Positions 32,727 through 44,382 of a stretch of DNA of 64,000 nt are shown here, one piece after another. A program made the translations under genes and the position numbers. Origin of the DNA: Aquabacterium sp. OR-4 (GTDB lineage: Bacteria > Pseudomonadota > Gammaproteobacteria > Burkholderiales > Burkholderiaceae_C); the NCBI RefSeq assembly GCF_025290835.2, contig NZ_JAOCQD020000002.1, positions 992,001 to 1,056,000 of the forward strand, given 5' to 3'. How positions within the stretch are numbered: the first letter of the stretch is position 1; every line of letters begins with the position of its first letter. The notes below the pieces were generated by a model. That model made no database searches. It saw only the letters and a program-made list of their open reading frames with translations, and was not told where the DNA came from.

Positions 32727-33827
32727 TCAGGCCGGCGGCGGCACGCGGATCTCGGCGCACACGCCGTGCGGGGCCACCTCGGTCAGCTCGAGCCGCGCGC
32801 TGCTGCCGTAGACGCTGGCCAGGCGCTCGCGCAGATTGGCCAGGCCGGTGCCCGGCGCGGCGGTGGGCGCCATGCCCACGCCAGTGTCGGCCACGCGCAG
32901 CAGCAGCGTGCCATCGTCGGCGCGGGCGGCGCTCACCTCGATCAGGCCGCCGTCCTCGGCCGGGTCGATGCCGTGGCGCACGGCGTTTTCCACCAGGGTC
33001 AGCAGCGACATGGCCGGAAAGCGCACCGCCTCGACCCCGGGCGCCACCGTGACCGCATAGCGCAGCCGGTCGGGCATGCGCAGGTGCATCAGCTCGAGGT
33101 AGGCGCGCACCAGCGCCAGCTCGTTGCCCAGCGAGGGCAGACCGCCGTCCTCGTGCAGGCGCGGCAGGGCCGCGCGCAGGTAGGCGATCAGGCTGCGCAG
33201 CACCTCGGGCGCGCGCGGCGAGCCGGTTTCCACCAGCGCCTGCACATTGGCCAGGGTGTTGAACAGAAAGTGCGGCTCGATCTGCGCGGTCAGCAGCGCC
33301 AGCCGGGCGTCCACCGCCTGGCGCGCCAGCTCGGCCTGGTGCAGGTCGAGCTGCAGCCGCAGCGTGCGCGCCTGGGCCTCGCGCTCGCGCAGCAGCGAGC
33401 CCAGCGCCAGCACCAGGCCCACCAGGATGGCCGGCACCGAGATCCACAAGAAGCCGAACAGCCGCGCCTCGTTGGAGACAAAGGCACGGATGTCGCCGCG
33501 CGAGGCCACCAGGTAGACCACCAGCGTGGCCAGCGGCGCCGCCAGCGCCAGCGCCAGCGACTGCACCAGCCAGCGCGGCATGCCGCCCGGCAGCCAGCGC
33601 GGCTGCCAGTGCCCGGCCGCACTGAAGGCCAGCAGGCAGGTGAGCGCCACGAACACGGTGCGCCCCGACAGCTCGAGGAACGAGGGCTTGAAGATCGGGT
33701 TCAGCAGCGCCGCGCCCAGCACCGCCAGGCCGATCACCCAGCCCAGGGTGCGCGGGTTCAGGCCGCGCAGCCAGGCGCGCCACCCCCTGGCGGGGGCAGG
33801 GGCGATGGCAGGCGCCACGAGGCTCAC
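32727..33827 (-). CDS. Sensor histidine kinase, LytS/YehU type
   Basis: 366 residues from a GTG start. Four transmembrane helices lie in the first 150 residues; a short coiled coil (LLREREAQARTLRLQLDLHQAELARQ) follows, then a His_kinase domain with the phospho-acceptor His of EPHFLFNTLANVQ (about residue 186) and an ATPase domain (LVENAVRHGI, VADTGVGM, GTGLANLRERL). Cognate of the LytTR regulator 45 bases downstream. The start is uncertain because its first codons lie beside a GC-rich inverted repeat. No periplasmic sensor domain is visible. Confidence 0.9.
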   Translation of the reverse strand: MSLVAPAIAPAPARGWRAWLRGLNPRTLGWVIGLAVLGAALLNPIFKPSFLELSGRTVFVALTCLLAFSAAGHWQPRWLPGGMPRWLVQSLALALAAPLATLVVYLVASRGDIRAFVSNEARLFGFLWISVPAILVGLVLALGSLLREREAQARTLRLQLDLHQAELARQAVDARLALLTAQIEPHFLFNTLANVQALVETGSPRAPEVLRSLIAYLRAALPRLHEDGGLPSLGNELALVRAYLELMHLRMPDRLRYAVTVAPGVEAVRFPAMSLLTLVENAVRHGIDPAEDGGLIEVSAARADDGTLLLRVADTGVGMAPTAAPGTGLANLRERLASVYGSSARLELTEVAPHGVCAEIRVPPPA

Positions 33828-33885
33828 CGCCCCCCCCTCCGCGCAGAGCGCTGCGGGGTTCGCGCCTGGGAGCGGCCCGGCGCGC

Positions 33886-36720
33886 TCATGCCCCGCTGCG
33901 CTCCAGCTTCGCGGCCAGCGCGCTGCGCAGCGATTCGGCGCTGTCCTTCAGGTGCGCGCGGGTGTCGGCGCTGAGGCCGGCGTGGCGGCCGGCGCGCTCG
34001 ATGCGGCCCAGCAGCGCGCTGGCCTGGCTGCGCACCAGGGCACGTGCGTCGGCCCGGCCCAGCTGGCCCGGGCGCAGCACCAGCGCGGCCAGGCGGTTGA
34101 GGTGCTCGCGCTGCAGCTCGCGCCGCGCGGCGCCGATCTCGCCCGCCGCGCCGCTGCCGCCCAGCTCGCTCCAGACATCGGCCTCGAGCTGCTGGTACAG
34201 CTCGCGCAGGTGCAGGGCCTGCTCGGGCTTGTCGACCCGCTCCTCGTTGTCGAGCACGCGGCGCGAAAGATCGTCGCTCATCAGGCGGCCGAGCAGCGCG
34301 CGCTGCAGGTCGAGCACGTTCTGGGTGAGCGGAAACTCGGTCGGCGTGCTGGCCAGCAGCTCCAGGCGCTCCATGAAATCGGGCGCCAGCCGGCGCTGCA
34401 GCGCCGGGCTGACCTGGAACGCGCCGGCGGCCAGCACGCGCTTGCTCAGCAGCGCCAGCGCGGCACGCTGGGTCTCGGCGGCCACCGGTTGCAGCGGGTC
34501 GCGGCCGGTGTTGGGGTAGTCGCGCAGCGAGCGCACGCCGCCCACCTGGCGCAGCAGCACACCGGCGGCGCGGCCGGCATCGCGCAGCGCATAGGCCACC
34601 GAGCGGCGCAGGCCGGCGTAGTCTTCATCGGGCTTGAGCGGGCGGGTTTCCTGGCGCTTGAGCAGATCGGCCACGATGTCGAAGCGGCGCGCGGCAAAGG
34701 CGATCGGGTCGTCGCCCAGATCCATCTGCAGCGCGTCGGGGTCGGTGCCCAGGAAGTTGTCCTCGTCGGTGCCGTAGGCCAGCTCGCGCTCGCCGCTGCG
34801 CCCGGCAATGCGCTGCAGCTCGGCCTTCTCTTCCGCTGCGGCGATGGGCTTGTAGGCGTACTCGATGGCCCAGTAGTCGTAGGGGCCCAGCGTGGTCTGG
34901 AAGGGCGCGGCGGCCGGCTCGCCGGGGCGCGGCAGGTTGATCGCCGCGTACTCCATCACCGAGCCGGTGAAGGCGTGGTCCTTGGTGAACGCCGGGTCGC
35001 CGACCTGCTTGTCGCTGAAGATGCGCGAGGCGCGGAAGTTGTGCCGCAGGCCCAGCGTGTGGCCCACCTCGTGCATCGTGACATCGAGCAGATAGGCCAT
35101 CACGAAGGCCTGGGCCTCGGCGCTGTCGGGCTCGAGGTCGCCGCGCGCGGTGAGCACATCGAGCGCAAAGCCCAGCTGCTCGGCGGCCTGGTCGCCATGG
35201 GCGCAGGCCAGGTGCCCCGCGGCGGCATGGCCATCGGCCGGCGGCGTGGCCACCTGCATCAGCGCCGCCCATTCGGCCGGGCCGCTGGCCGCGCCCAGGA
35301 TGCGCGCGCGCGCCGCACGGATGTTGCGCGACGAGAGGCTTTCCATGCCGATGTCGGCGTCAAGGATCTCGCCGGTGCGCGGGTCGACATGCGAGGGCCC
35401 GATGGCGCCGAACACCGGCTCGCGGTTGACCATCCAGCGCACCGAGGCCACGCCGGCGTCCAGCGTGTCCCAGTCGGCGTCGTCGGGCTGCTGCTTGACC
35501 TCGATGGCGTTCTTGAAGCCGATCTTCTCGAAGGCCTTGTTCCACTCCAGCACGCCGGCGGTGATGACCGCGCGGTACTTCACCGGGATGTTGCGGTCGA
35601 GCCAGTAGGTGATCGGCTTGACCGGCTCGGACAGCTCGGCCGCCGGGTCCTTCTTGTCGAGGCGCCAGCGGTGCACGATGCGCTGGCGCGGCGAGCGGGC
35701 CAGGTCGTCGCTGAAGTCGTCGGTGGTCGACAGGAAGTAACCCACGCGCGGATCGGCCGCACGCGCGGCCATCGGCTGCTCGGGCAGGCGCGCCAACGAG
35801 TAGTGGATGCCCAGGAACAGGCTGCGTGCATCGGCCAGGCCGCGCGGCACGGTGGGCAGCGGCGCGCCCGGCGGCATGCCCGGCTGCGGCACCGCCAGGT
35901 TGGCGGTGGCGTAGTGGTTCTGCACCTCCAGCACCAGCAGCTCGGGCTTGCCGCGCACGCCCAGCACGGCCGAGTTGCGGCCGTCGAAGCTGTAACCCTG
36001 GCGGAAGGTGCGCTGCAGCGTGGCGCCCAGGCCCAGCATGTCGCCCACGAAGATGGCACCGCCGTCGATCAGCACCGACTTGCGCTCGGGGTGCGCCGCG
36101 CTGGCCACCGGAATGCTGCCCAGCAGGCTGGCCGAGATGGCGCTGGCCACCGCACGCGCCTCGGGCGTGCCGTCCTTGGCCACCTGCTGGTGGTTGATGG
36201 CCTCCAGCCGCACCACGTTGTGCACGCGCTTCCACTGCACCAGGCGCGGCGAGGGCAGCATCAGGCCGCCAAACAGCATCTGCTCGCCGATGCCCGAGCT
36301 GAGCTTGGGCGACAGGAAGAAGGGCTTGTTGAAATCCTCGGGCCGCAGCTCGAGCCACAGCTTCTCGTCCTTGCGCCAGGCGGTGAACAGGCCCTTGACC
36401 TCGGTGGCGTCCTTGATCACCGTGGCAAAGGGCGGCGGCTGGCCGGGGGCCGGCGGTGCCGGCGGGGTGGCCGCGGCGGCCGGGCCGCTGGCGGCGCGTG
36501 CCGGGCCCGCCGCCGCACGGGCACTGGCCGGCGCGCTGGCGCCCGGCGCGGCTGGCGTGGGTGGTGCGGGCGGTGCCGAGGCCGCAGCGGCCACCGGCGC
36601 GGCCGTGGCCGGGGCACCCACCTGGCCGGGCAGCTGGGCACAACCGGCCAGCAGCGTGGCCAGGGCGGCGGTGGTCAGCGCCGACAGGCGCCAGACGGAT
36701 TGCGGGTGAGCGAGCGGCAT
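33886..36720 (-). CDS. Zinc-dependent metalloprotease lipoprotein (DUF5117/DUF4953)
   Basis: 944 residues. Lipoprotein signal MPLAHPQSVWRLSALTTAALATLLAGC followed by about 90 residues of Ala/Pro linker. Then the three-part family architecture: DUF5118-like, DUF5117 (VKYRAVITAGVLEWNKAFEKIGFKNAIEV region) and DUF4953. The catalytic motif HEVGHTLGLRH (from about residue 550) is of the extended HExxHxxGxxH metzincin type. Exported, probably outer-membrane-bound. Start at the ATG with lipobox; GGAA precedes it at a fair distance. Substrate unknown. Homologues are, from memory, common in Bacteroidetes and some Proteobacteria. Confidence 0.9.
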   Translation of the reverse strand: MPLAHPQSVWRLSALTTAALATLLAGCAQLPGQVGAPATAAPVAAAASAPPAPPTPAAPGASAPASARAAAGPARAASGPAAAATPPAPPAPGQPPPFATVIKDATEVKGLFTAWRKDEKLWLELRPEDFNKPFFLSPKLSSGIGEQMLFGGLMLPSPRLVQWKRVHNVVRLEAINHQQVAKDGTPEARAVASAISASLLGSIPVASAAHPERKSVLIDGGAIFVGDMLGLGATLQRTFRQGYSFDGRNSAVLGVRGKPELLVLEVQNHYATANLAVPQPGMPPGAPLPTVPRGLADARSLFLGIHYSLARLPEQPMAARAADPRVGYFLSTTDDFSDDLARSPRQRIVHRWRLDKKDPAAELSEPVKPITYWLDRNIPVKYRAVITAGVLEWNKAFEKIGFKNAIEVKQQPDDADWDTLDAGVASVRWMVNREPVFGAIGPSHVDPRTGEILDADIGMESLSSRNIRAARARILGAASGPAEWAALMQVATPPADGHAAAGHLACAHGDQAAEQLGFALDVLTARGDLEPDSAEAQAFVMAYLLDVTMHEVGHTLGLRHNFRASRIFSDKQVGDPAFTKDHAFTGSVMEYAAINLPRPGEPAAAPFQTTLGPYDYWAIEYAYKPIAAAEEKAELQRIAGRSGERELAYGTDEDNFLGTDPDALQMDLGDDPIAFAARRFDIVADLLKRQETRPLKPDEDYAGLRRSVAYALRDAGRAAGVLLRQVGGVRSLRDYPNTGRDPLQPVAAETQRAALALLSKRVLAAGAFQVSPALQRRLAPDFMERLELLASTPTEFPLTQNVLDLQRALLGRLMSDDLSRRVLDNEERVDKPEQALHLRELYQQLEADVWSELGGSGAAGEIGAARRELQREHLNRLAALVLRPGQLGRADARALVRSQASALLGRIERAGRHAGLSADTRAHLKDSAESLRSALAAKLERSGA

Positions 36721-36924
36721 CGGCAGGGTTCCACAGTGGAGCGTCCTGACGATTGTGAGGCCATGCCGAGCGGCCACGCCGGCCCAGGGGCCGGCGATGC
36801 GATCAGTGGCGGTTTGGAGCGCCCGGCCCGCGGTGCTGACGGGCACCAGCCAGGCGGGCAAGAACCGTCGCGAGCGGGCTCAGCGTGGGTCGAGCCGCGC
36901 AGCCGCACGCCGGTACGGCAGGCA

Positions 36925-36949
36925 GCGCGGGCCCGCGATGGGCCCGCGC
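36925..36949. terminator. Perfect 10-bp hairpin after ettA
   Basis: GCGCGGGCCC, loop GCGAT, GGGCCCGCGC, 22 bases past the ettA stop. No T-run. The rest of the 250-base gap up to the protease start shows nothing else I recognise. Confidence 0.5.
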
Positions 36950-36970
36950 AGCAGGTTCAGGCGCGCCCGG

Positions 36971-38634
<1,664 letters not shown>

Positions 38635-38635
<1 letters not shown>

Positions 38636-38712
38636 TACAGGGCCCTCCCGAAGCGAAGCGTGGAGAGGCCGGCGGCGCCGGGCAGTGGTTTCGACAAGAC
38701 GTACTGGGCCAT
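38635..38712 (-). CDS. Short upstream ORF of ettA
   Basis: 25 codons, ATG to TAA, in frame to end exactly on the ettA start (TAATG). Its first residues, MAQYVLSK, mimic the EttA N-terminus MAQYVFTM, and 15 of 17 bases match at the two starts. The ORF's end encodes the ettA Shine-Dalgarno. No Shine-Dalgarno of its own is seen. It is either a leader peptide that couples translation or a relic of a duplication made when a GC-rich repeat entered the 5' region. It is too small to judge coding by composition. Confidence 0.4.
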
Positions 38713-38772
38713 GGTGTGCGGAGGGCTCGAGGTCGGGGACAAGGCGCGCCTGGGCCGGCGCGAATGGCGGGA

Positions 38773-39768
38773 TTATCCCTGCATGCGCCGGCGCGGGCCG
38801 GGCGGCGGGTGCGCGCGCTGCCGGCGCCCGGCCGCCAGCGCGGCCTCGCGCCACAGCCAGGCGGCGCCGCGCACGCCCGAGGCGTCGCCGTGCCGGGCCG
38901 GCAGCAGGCGGGTGCGCACCGGCTCCTGCAGGCCACCGGCAAACACCCAGCGCTGCCACAGCGCCGGCACCACGGCATAGGTGCTGGCGATGCGCGACAG
39001 GCCACCGCCCAGCACGATGACCTGCGGATCGAGCAGGTTGATCACGCCGGCCAGGGCTCGCGCCAGGCGCTGGTGCCAGCGCGCCAGCGTGGCCTGGGCC
39101 GCGGCTTCGCCGGCCTCGGCGGCGGCAGCGATCTGCAGCGCGCTCAGGCTGCCGCCATGCCGCAGCGCATGCTCGCGCGCCATGCCGGGGCCGCTGACCA
39201 GGGTTTCCACACAGCCCTGCTGGCCGCAGTAGCAGGGCAGCTGCGGCTCGTCGGGCGGCGCCCAGGGCAGCGGGTTGTGGCCCCATTCGCCGGCCAGGCG
39301 GTTGGGGCCGGTCAAGACGCGGCCATCAACCGCGATGCCGGCCCCGGTGCCGGTGCCCAGGATGGCGGCAAACACCACCGGCGCACCCTGCCCCGCGCCA
39401 TCGGTGGCCTCGGACAAGGCCAGGCAGTTGGCATCGTTGGCCAGGCGCACCGGCTGGCCCAGCTGCAGCTGCAGGTCGGCGGCCAGCGCGCGACCGTTCA
39501 GGCACTGGGTGTTGGCGTTCTTAATGCGGCCGTCGGCGCTCAGGCTGCCGGGCGTGCCCAGGCCGATGCTCAGGCCTTCAGGTGCCATTGCGCGCGCGGC
39601 GGCCACCAGCGCGCCGATGCTGTCGAGCATGGCCGCATAGTCGGTCGAGGGCGAGGCCCGGCGCTCGCGCCACCGCTGCGCGCCATGGGCGTCCAGCAGC
39701 ACGGCCTCGATCTTGGTGCCGCCCACGTCGATGCCCATGGCCGGCAGCCCGGCCCGGGGGGCGCTCAC
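38773..39768 (-). CDS. ROK-family sugar kinase
   Basis: 331 residues from a GTG that overlaps the aminopeptidase stop (GTGA); an ATG at 39738 is the alternative. ATP-binding motif GIDVGGTKIEAV, sugar site ANDANCLALSEA, ILGTGTGAGI, GEWGHNPLPW and the zinc motif CYCGQQGCVETLVSG, all typical of ROK fructokinases/glucokinases. The C-terminal 20 residues are Arg/Pro-rich. Likely phosphorylates fructose or glucose; specificity cannot be fixed from motifs. Confidence 0.9.
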   Translation of the reverse strand: MSAPRAGLPAMGIDVGGTKIEAVLLDAHGAQRWRERRASPSTDYAAMLDSIGALVAAARAMAPEGLSIGLGTPGSLSADGRIKNANTQCLNGRALAADLQLQLGQPVRLANDANCLALSEATDGAGQGAPVVFAAILGTGTGAGIAVDGRVLTGPNRLAGEWGHNPLPWAPPDEPQLPCYCGQQGCVETLVSGPGMAREHALRHGGSLSALQIAAAAEAGEAAAQATLARWHQRLARALAGVINLLDPQVIVLGGGLSRIASTYAVVPALWQRWVFAGGLQEPVRTRLLPARHGDASGVRGAAWLWREAALAAGRRQRAHPPPGPRRRMQG

Positions 39769-41585
39769 AAGGCCGCGGTGCGCGTGATCAGCCAGTCGAG
39801 CGCGGCCCCGCTCAGGCGCGGTGCCAGGCGCTCGCGCACCGTGGCGTGGTAGGCGTTGAGCCAGTCGACCTCGTCGCTGCGCAGCAGGCTGCGCTCGATG
39901 CAGCGGGTGTCGATCGGGCACAGGGTCAGGGTCTCGAACTCGAGCATCTCGCCAAAGGCACCGTGCTCGGGCGTGGCGGCCGGCCGGTTCATCACCAGGT
40001 TCTCGATGCGGATGCCCCACTGGCCCGAGCGGTACAGGCCGGGCTCGATGGAGGTGATCATGCCCGGCTGCATGGCCATCTGCGGCTCGGCAATGGCCTT
40101 GCTGATGCTTTGCGGGCCTTCGTGCACGGCCAGGAAGTAGCCCACGCCATGGCCGGTGCCGTGGCCGTAGTCCAGGCCCTCGGCCCACAGCGGCGCACGG
40201 GCGATGGCATCGAGCATCGGGCTCAGCGTGCCACGCGGAAAACGCGCCCGCGACAGCGCCATGGTGCCCTTGAGCACCAGCGTGTAGTCGCGCTTGTGCG
40301 CCGCGCTGACCTGGCCGATCGGCCACACGCGGGTGATGTCGGTGGTGCCGCCCAGGTACTGGCCGCCCGAGTCGATCAGCAGCAGGCCGTTGCCTTCGAT
40401 CCAGGCATAGGCGCCAGGCAGCGCCCGGTAGTGCGGCAGCGCGCCATTGGCATTGAAGCCGGCGATGGTGGAGAAGCTCAGCCCCTTGAAGCCGGCGCGC
40501 CGGGCGCGCTCGGCGCTGAGCTTCTCGTCGATGGTGAGCTCGCTGATGCGCTCGCCGCGGGCCAGCGCGGCCTCGAACCAGGCGTAGAAGTGGCACATCG
40601 CGGCGCCGTCTTCGGCCATGGCCTCGCGGATGTGCGCGGCCTCGACCTCGCCCTTGCACGACTTGGCCAGCGTGCTGGGGTTGATGGCCTCGATCACCTG
40701 CACGCCCACCGGCACCTGCTGGCGAAAGCCCAGCGTGATGCGGCGCGGGTCGACCAGCAGCACGGCCTCACCGGGCAGCGCGCGCAGCGCCGCGGCGGCG
40801 CTGTCATAGGGCGCCAGCGTGATGCCGTCGGTGGCCAGTTCGGCGGCCAGTGCGGGCGGCACCTTGGGCAGCTGCGCGCTGCCGACAAACAGCGTGGCAC
40901 CGGTCAGGGTGATCAGCAGATGGGCCAGGAACACCGGGTTGTATTCGACATCGGCGCCACGCAGGTGGGTAATCCAGGCGATGTCGTCGACGGTGGACAC
41001 GAAGTGCTGCGTGGCGCCATGCCGCGCCATGGCCTCGCGCACCCGCGCCAGGCGTGCGGCACGCGGCTCGGCCGCATAGGGCGCCTCGTGCGCATACACG
41101 CCGGCCTGCGGCAGTGCCGGCCGGTCGGGCCACACCGCGTCCATCAGGTCGGCCGTGGTGTGCAGCTGGATGCCGGCACGCTCGAGCGCGCCGCGCAGCT
41201 GCTGCGCGGCCGCCAGGCCCAGCACGTCGCCATCCACGCACACCGTGCCGCCGCGCGGTGTGTGCTGGGCCAGCCAGTCGATGTGGTGCGCGCCTGCGGC
41301 GGTGGGGATCTTCACCAGCGCAATGCCGCTGCCCTGCAGCTCGCGCTCGGCCTGCTCCCAGTAGCGGCTGTCGGCAAACAGCGCCGCCTCGTCGCGCGTG
41401 ACCACCAGCGTGCCCATCGAGCCGGTAAAGCCCGACAGCCATTCACGCGCCTGCCAGCGGCCGGGCAGGTACTCCGACAGATGCGGGTCGGCGCTGGGCA
41501 CCAGCAGTGCATGCGCGCCCTGGCCAAGCAGGGCGTCGCGCACGCGCTGCAAGCGTTCGCGGGCGGGGTGGGTGCGGGTGTCCAT
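39765..41585 (-). CDS. Aminopeptidase P family protein (M24B)
   Basis: 606 residues, the long three-domain form of Xaa-Pro aminopeptidase. Two creatinase-like N-terminal domains (about 1-310) are followed by the pita-bread catalytic domain. Metal ligands are visible: LLIDSGGQYLGGTTDITRVW (two Asp), GHGTGHGVGYFLAVHEGP (His), ITSIEPGLY (Glu) and GIRIENLVM (Glu). Cytoplasmic, removes N-terminal residues before proline. Translationally coupled to the downstream ROK kinase gene. Called PepP-like; it is longer than E. coli PepP (about 440) and closer to eukaryotic-type APP1. Confidence 0.92.
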   Translation of the reverse strand: MDTRTHPARERLQRVRDALLGQGAHALLVPSADPHLSEYLPGRWQAREWLSGFTGSMGTLVVTRDEAALFADSRYWEQAERELQGSGIALVKIPTAAGAHHIDWLAQHTPRGGTVCVDGDVLGLAAAQQLRGALERAGIQLHTTADLMDAVWPDRPALPQAGVYAHEAPYAAEPRAARLARVREAMARHGATQHFVSTVDDIAWITHLRGADVEYNPVFLAHLLITLTGATLFVGSAQLPKVPPALAAELATDGITLAPYDSAAAALRALPGEAVLLVDPRRITLGFRQQVPVGVQVIEAINPSTLAKSCKGEVEAAHIREAMAEDGAAMCHFYAWFEAALARGERISELTIDEKLSAERARRAGFKGLSFSTIAGFNANGALPHYRALPGAYAWIEGNGLLLIDSGGQYLGGTTDITRVWPIGQVSAAHKRDYTLVLKGTMALSRARFPRGTLSPMLDAIARAPLWAEGLDYGHGTGHGVGYFLAVHEGPQSISKAIAEPQMAMQPGMITSIEPGLYRSGQWGIRIENLVMNRPAATPEHGAFGEMLEFETLTLCPIDTRCIERSLLRSDEVDWLNAYHATVRERLAPRLSGAALDWLITRTAAL

Positions 41586-41685
41586 CGTGAGGCTCCGGCT
41601 GGGGGGGCCCGGGTGCGCGGCTGCGGCACGGGCCCTGTCTGGCAGCAGGCGGCCGGGTGGGCCGGGCTGCGGTGAAGGAGCGGCG

Positions 41686-41691
41686 ATTGTA
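41686..41691 (-). promoter_or_regulatory. Putative -10 of the aminopeptidase P operon
   Basis: TACAAT on the minus strand, about 100 bases before the start codon. No good -35. Confidence 0.35.
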
Positions 41692-41776
41692 AAAGTGCCC
41701 GCCCAGGCCATGACCGGGCCATGACAGCGGCCGTGGCAGTGAACTGCGCCGCGATGGCAGGCCTTGTCATCCGCTG

Positions 41777-41799
41777 GCGGGCACCCCGCCCGCTACAAT
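41777..41799 (+). promoter_or_regulatory. rhlE promoter region with palindrome
   Basis: TACAAT (41794-41799) is a good -10. It is directly preceded by the inverted repeat GCGGGC-ACCCC-GCCCGC. A TTGTCA lies 24 bases upstream, too far for a normal -35. A start just after it leaves an mRNA leader of roughly 150 bases before the helicase ATG. That leader and the divergent aminopeptidase promoter fill the 368-base gap, in which no gene is seen. Confidence 0.4.
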
Positions 41800-41953
41800 G
41801 GGCCTGTGCCAGCGCCACCAGTCACGCGGGCACAGTCGATCCGACCTCCACATCGACCTGACAGCCTCTTCCGACTGGAGCCCTCGGCAACGAGTGGTTG
41901 CGAGGCTGATCGAGCACAGCCCCACTCCCCCCGGGGCGAGCACACCCAACCCG

Positions 41954-43540
41954 ATGAAATTCACCGATCTCGGCCTTGCCGAGCCGCTGCTGCGCGCCGT
42001 CCACGAACAAGGCTACGACGCTCCCACCCCGATCCAGGCGCAAGCCATTCCCGCCGTGCTGCAGGGCGGCGACCTGCTCGCCGGCGCCCAGACCGGCACC
42101 GGCAAGACCGCCGGCTTCACGCTGCCGCTGCTGCAGCGCCTGTCGGTGGAGGCCCCGGTGCGCGACAGCCGCGGCCGCGCCATGATCCGCGCGCTGATCC
42201 TCACCCCCACGCGCGAGCTGGCGGCCCAGGTGGAAGAAAGCGTGCGCACCTACGGCAAGTACCTGCCGCTCAAGAGCATGGTGATGTTCGGCGGCGTGGG
42301 CATGCAGCCGCAGATCGACCGCCTGCGCCAGGGCATCGACATCCTGGTGGCCACGCCGGGCCGCCTGCTCGACCACCACGGCCAGGGCACGCTCGACCTG
42401 AGCAAGGTGCAGATCCTGGTGCTGGACGAAGCCGACCGCATGCTCGACATGGGCTTCATCCATGACATCAAGAAGGTGCTGGCGGTGCTGCCGCCCAAGC
42501 GCCAGAACCTGCTGTTCTCGGCCACCTTCAGCGACGACATCAAGGCCCTGGCCGACCGCCTGCTGAACCAGCCCTCGCTGATCGAGGTGGCGCGCCGCAA
42601 CCAGACCAACGACGCCATCGCGCAGAAGATCCATCCGGTCGCGCGCGACAAGAAGAAGGAGCTGCTGGCGCACCTGATCCGCGAAGGTGACTGGCACCAG
42701 GTGCTGGTGTTCACGCGCATGAAGCACGGCGCCAACCGCCTGGCCGAGTACCTGAACGACCGCGGCATCGGTGCCATGGCCATCCACGGCAACAAGAGCC
42801 AGGGCGCGCGCACCAAGGCGCTGAGCGAGTTCAAGAGCGGCGAGCTGCCGGTGCTGGTGGCCACCGACATCGCGGCGCGCGGCATCGACATCGACCAGCT
42901 GCCGCACGTGGTGAACTTCGAGCTGCCCAACATCCCCGAAGACTATGTGCACCGCATCGGCCGCACCGGCCGTGCCGGCGCGCAGGGCGAGGCCATCAGC
43001 CTGGTGTGCCTGGACGAGGAGATCTTCCTCAAGGACATCGAGAAGCTGATCAAGCGCAGCATCCCGCGTGAGGCGGTGGCCGGCTTCGAGGCCCCGGCCG
43101 ACGAGCGCGCCGAGCCCATCGTGCTGGGCCGCATGACCATCGGCGTGGGCGGCACCAAGCGCAACCCCGGCGGCGGCATGGGCCGCCCGGGTGGTGGTGG
43201 CCGGCCGGGTGGCGGCGGTGGCGGTGGCCATCGCGGTGCCCAGGGCGGCGGCCGCGGCCCTGGTGGCGGTTCGGGCGGTGGCTCGGGTGGTGGCTCGGGC
43301 GGTGGTGGCCAGGGCCGGCCGGCGCCGCAAGGTGGCCGCGGCCCGGCGCCCCAGGGTGGCCGTGGCAACGGCCCCCAGGGCGGCCAGCCGCGCCAGGCTG
43401 GCAACGGTGGTGGCAACGGCGGTGGCGGCAACGGCGGCAGCAATGGCGGTGGCCAGCGCAGCGGCGGTGGCGGCTCCGGTGGCGGCCAGCGCAGCGGCGC
43501 GGGCGGCCTGGTCTCGCGCCTGACCTCGCCCAAGCGCTGA
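41954..43540 (+). CDS. rhlE: DEAD-box RNA helicase, RhlE type
   Basis: 528 residues. ATP-dependent RNA unwinding, with roles in ribosome assembly and RNA decay. Start at [16 protein letters not shown], which fits the Q-motif spacing ([10 protein letters not shown]). Motif I AQTGTGKT (45-52), Ia [12 protein letters not shown] (158-161), SAT, and motif [12 protein letters not shown] are intact. From about residue 385 the C-terminal tail is almost only Gly with Arg/Gln/Pro/Ser (RGG-like), an RNA-binding disordered tail. The long 5' leader is typical of cold-inducible helicase genes. The subgroup is by overall resemblance. Confidence 0.93.
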   Translation: MKFTDLGLAEPLLRAVHEQGYDAPTPIQAQAIPAVLQGGDLLAGAQTGTGKTAGFTLPLLQRLSVEAPVRDSRGRAMIRALILTPTRELAAQVEESVRTYGKYLPLKSMVMFGGVGMQPQIDRLRQGIDILVATPGRLLDHHGQGTLDLSKVQILVLDEADRMLDMGFIHDIKKVLAVLPPKRQNLLFSATFSDDIKALADRLLNQPSLIEVARRNQTNDAIAQKIHPVARDKKKELLAHLIREGDWHQVLVFTRMKHGANRLAEYLNDRGIGAMAIHGNKSQGARTKALSEFKSGELPVLVATDIAARGIDIDQLPHVVNFELPNIPEDYVHRIGRTGRAGAQGEAISLVCLDEEIFLKDIEKLIKRSIPREAVAGFEAPADERAEPIVLGRMTIGVGGTKRNPGGGMGRPGGGGRPGGGGGGGHRGAQGGGRGPGGGSGGGSGGGSGGGGQGRPAPQGGRGPAPQGGRGNGPQGGQPRQAGNGGGNGGGGNGGSNGGGQRSGGGGSGGGQRSGAGGLVSRLTSPKR

Positions 43541-43661
43541 CGCACTGAGGCCCGGCGAGGCCTGCGGCCGGCGCGCGCGTGCAGCACCTGCCGCGCCGTC
43601 CGTCCCTCCGCACTCCCCCCGCCACGGCCTGCACTGCCCACGCCATGCGCCCCTTCCTGCC

Positions 43662-44360
43662 GTGAACCGCCACCCCAGCAGCGCGCTGCGGCGCGTGGCC
43701 GTGGCCGGCGCCAGCGGCCTGGTGGGCCGGGCCCTGCTGCAGGCGCTGGCCGCCGATCCGGCCGTGACCGCGGTGCATGCCGTGCTGCGCCGCGCACCGG
43801 CGGCCGGGGTGATGCCCGACACCAAGACCCGCGCGCTGTTCGCCGACCCGGCCCGTCTGGGCCAGCCCGGCGGGCCCGTGCTGCCGGACATCGACGCGGC
43901 CTTCTGCGCGCTGGGCACCACGATCAAGACCGCAGGCTCGCAAGCCGCGTTCCGTGCGGTGGATCTCGACGCCGTCCTGTCCTTTGCCCAGGCGGCACGC
44001 GCCGCCGGCGCGCAGCGCCTGGGCCTGGTGTCGGCGCTGGGCGCCGAGGCCGGTTCGGCGGTGTTCTACAACCGCATCAAGGGCGAGGCCGAGGCAGCGC
44101 TGATCGCCATGGACTGGCCGCGCCTGGTGATCGCCCGGCCCTCGCTGCTGCTGGGTGACCGTGCGGCGCTGGGCCAGCCCGTGCGCGCCGGCGAGCAGAT
44201 CGCCCAGCGCCTGGCGCCGGCCATCGGCTGGCTGCTGCCGCGTCGGCTGCGGCCGATCCCTGCCGACTGCGTGGCGCGGGCGCTGCACCGGGCACTGGCC
44301 AGCAACGGCCCGGCGGTGCAGATCCTCGAATCCGACGCGCTGCGGGCCCTGGGCGACTGA
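43662..44360 (+). CDS. NAD(P)-binding Rossmann protein (atypical SDR)
   Basis: 232 residues from a GTG start; no ATG suits. Nucleotide-binding motif VAVAGASGLVGRAL, then CALGTTIKTAGSQAAF, LVSALGAEAGS and YNRIKGEAEAAL, a YxxxK-like pair. This is the pattern of the HTATIP2/YbjT-like atypical short-chain dehydrogenases, some of which are only NADPH sensors. Converges on the moeB-like gene with 22 bases between the stops. Confidence 0.82.
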   Translation: MNRHPSSALRRVAVAGASGLVGRALLQALAADPAVTAVHAVLRRAPAAGVMPDTKTRALFADPARLGQPGGPVLPDIDAAFCALGTTIKTAGSQAAFRAVDLDAVLSFAQAARAAGAQRLGLVSALGAEAGSAVFYNRIKGEAEAALIAMDWPRLVIARPSLLLGDRAALGQPVRAGEQIAQRLAPAIGWLLPRRLRPIPADCVARALHRALASNGPAVQILESDALRALGD

Positions 44361-44382
44361 GCGGCTGAGCGTCAGGCCGCGC

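Noticed and set aside
41764..41799. TTGTCA and TACAAT as a sigma-70 promoter for rhlE
   Set aside because: The -10 is good but the spacer is 24 bases; I keep only the -10 as a weak call.
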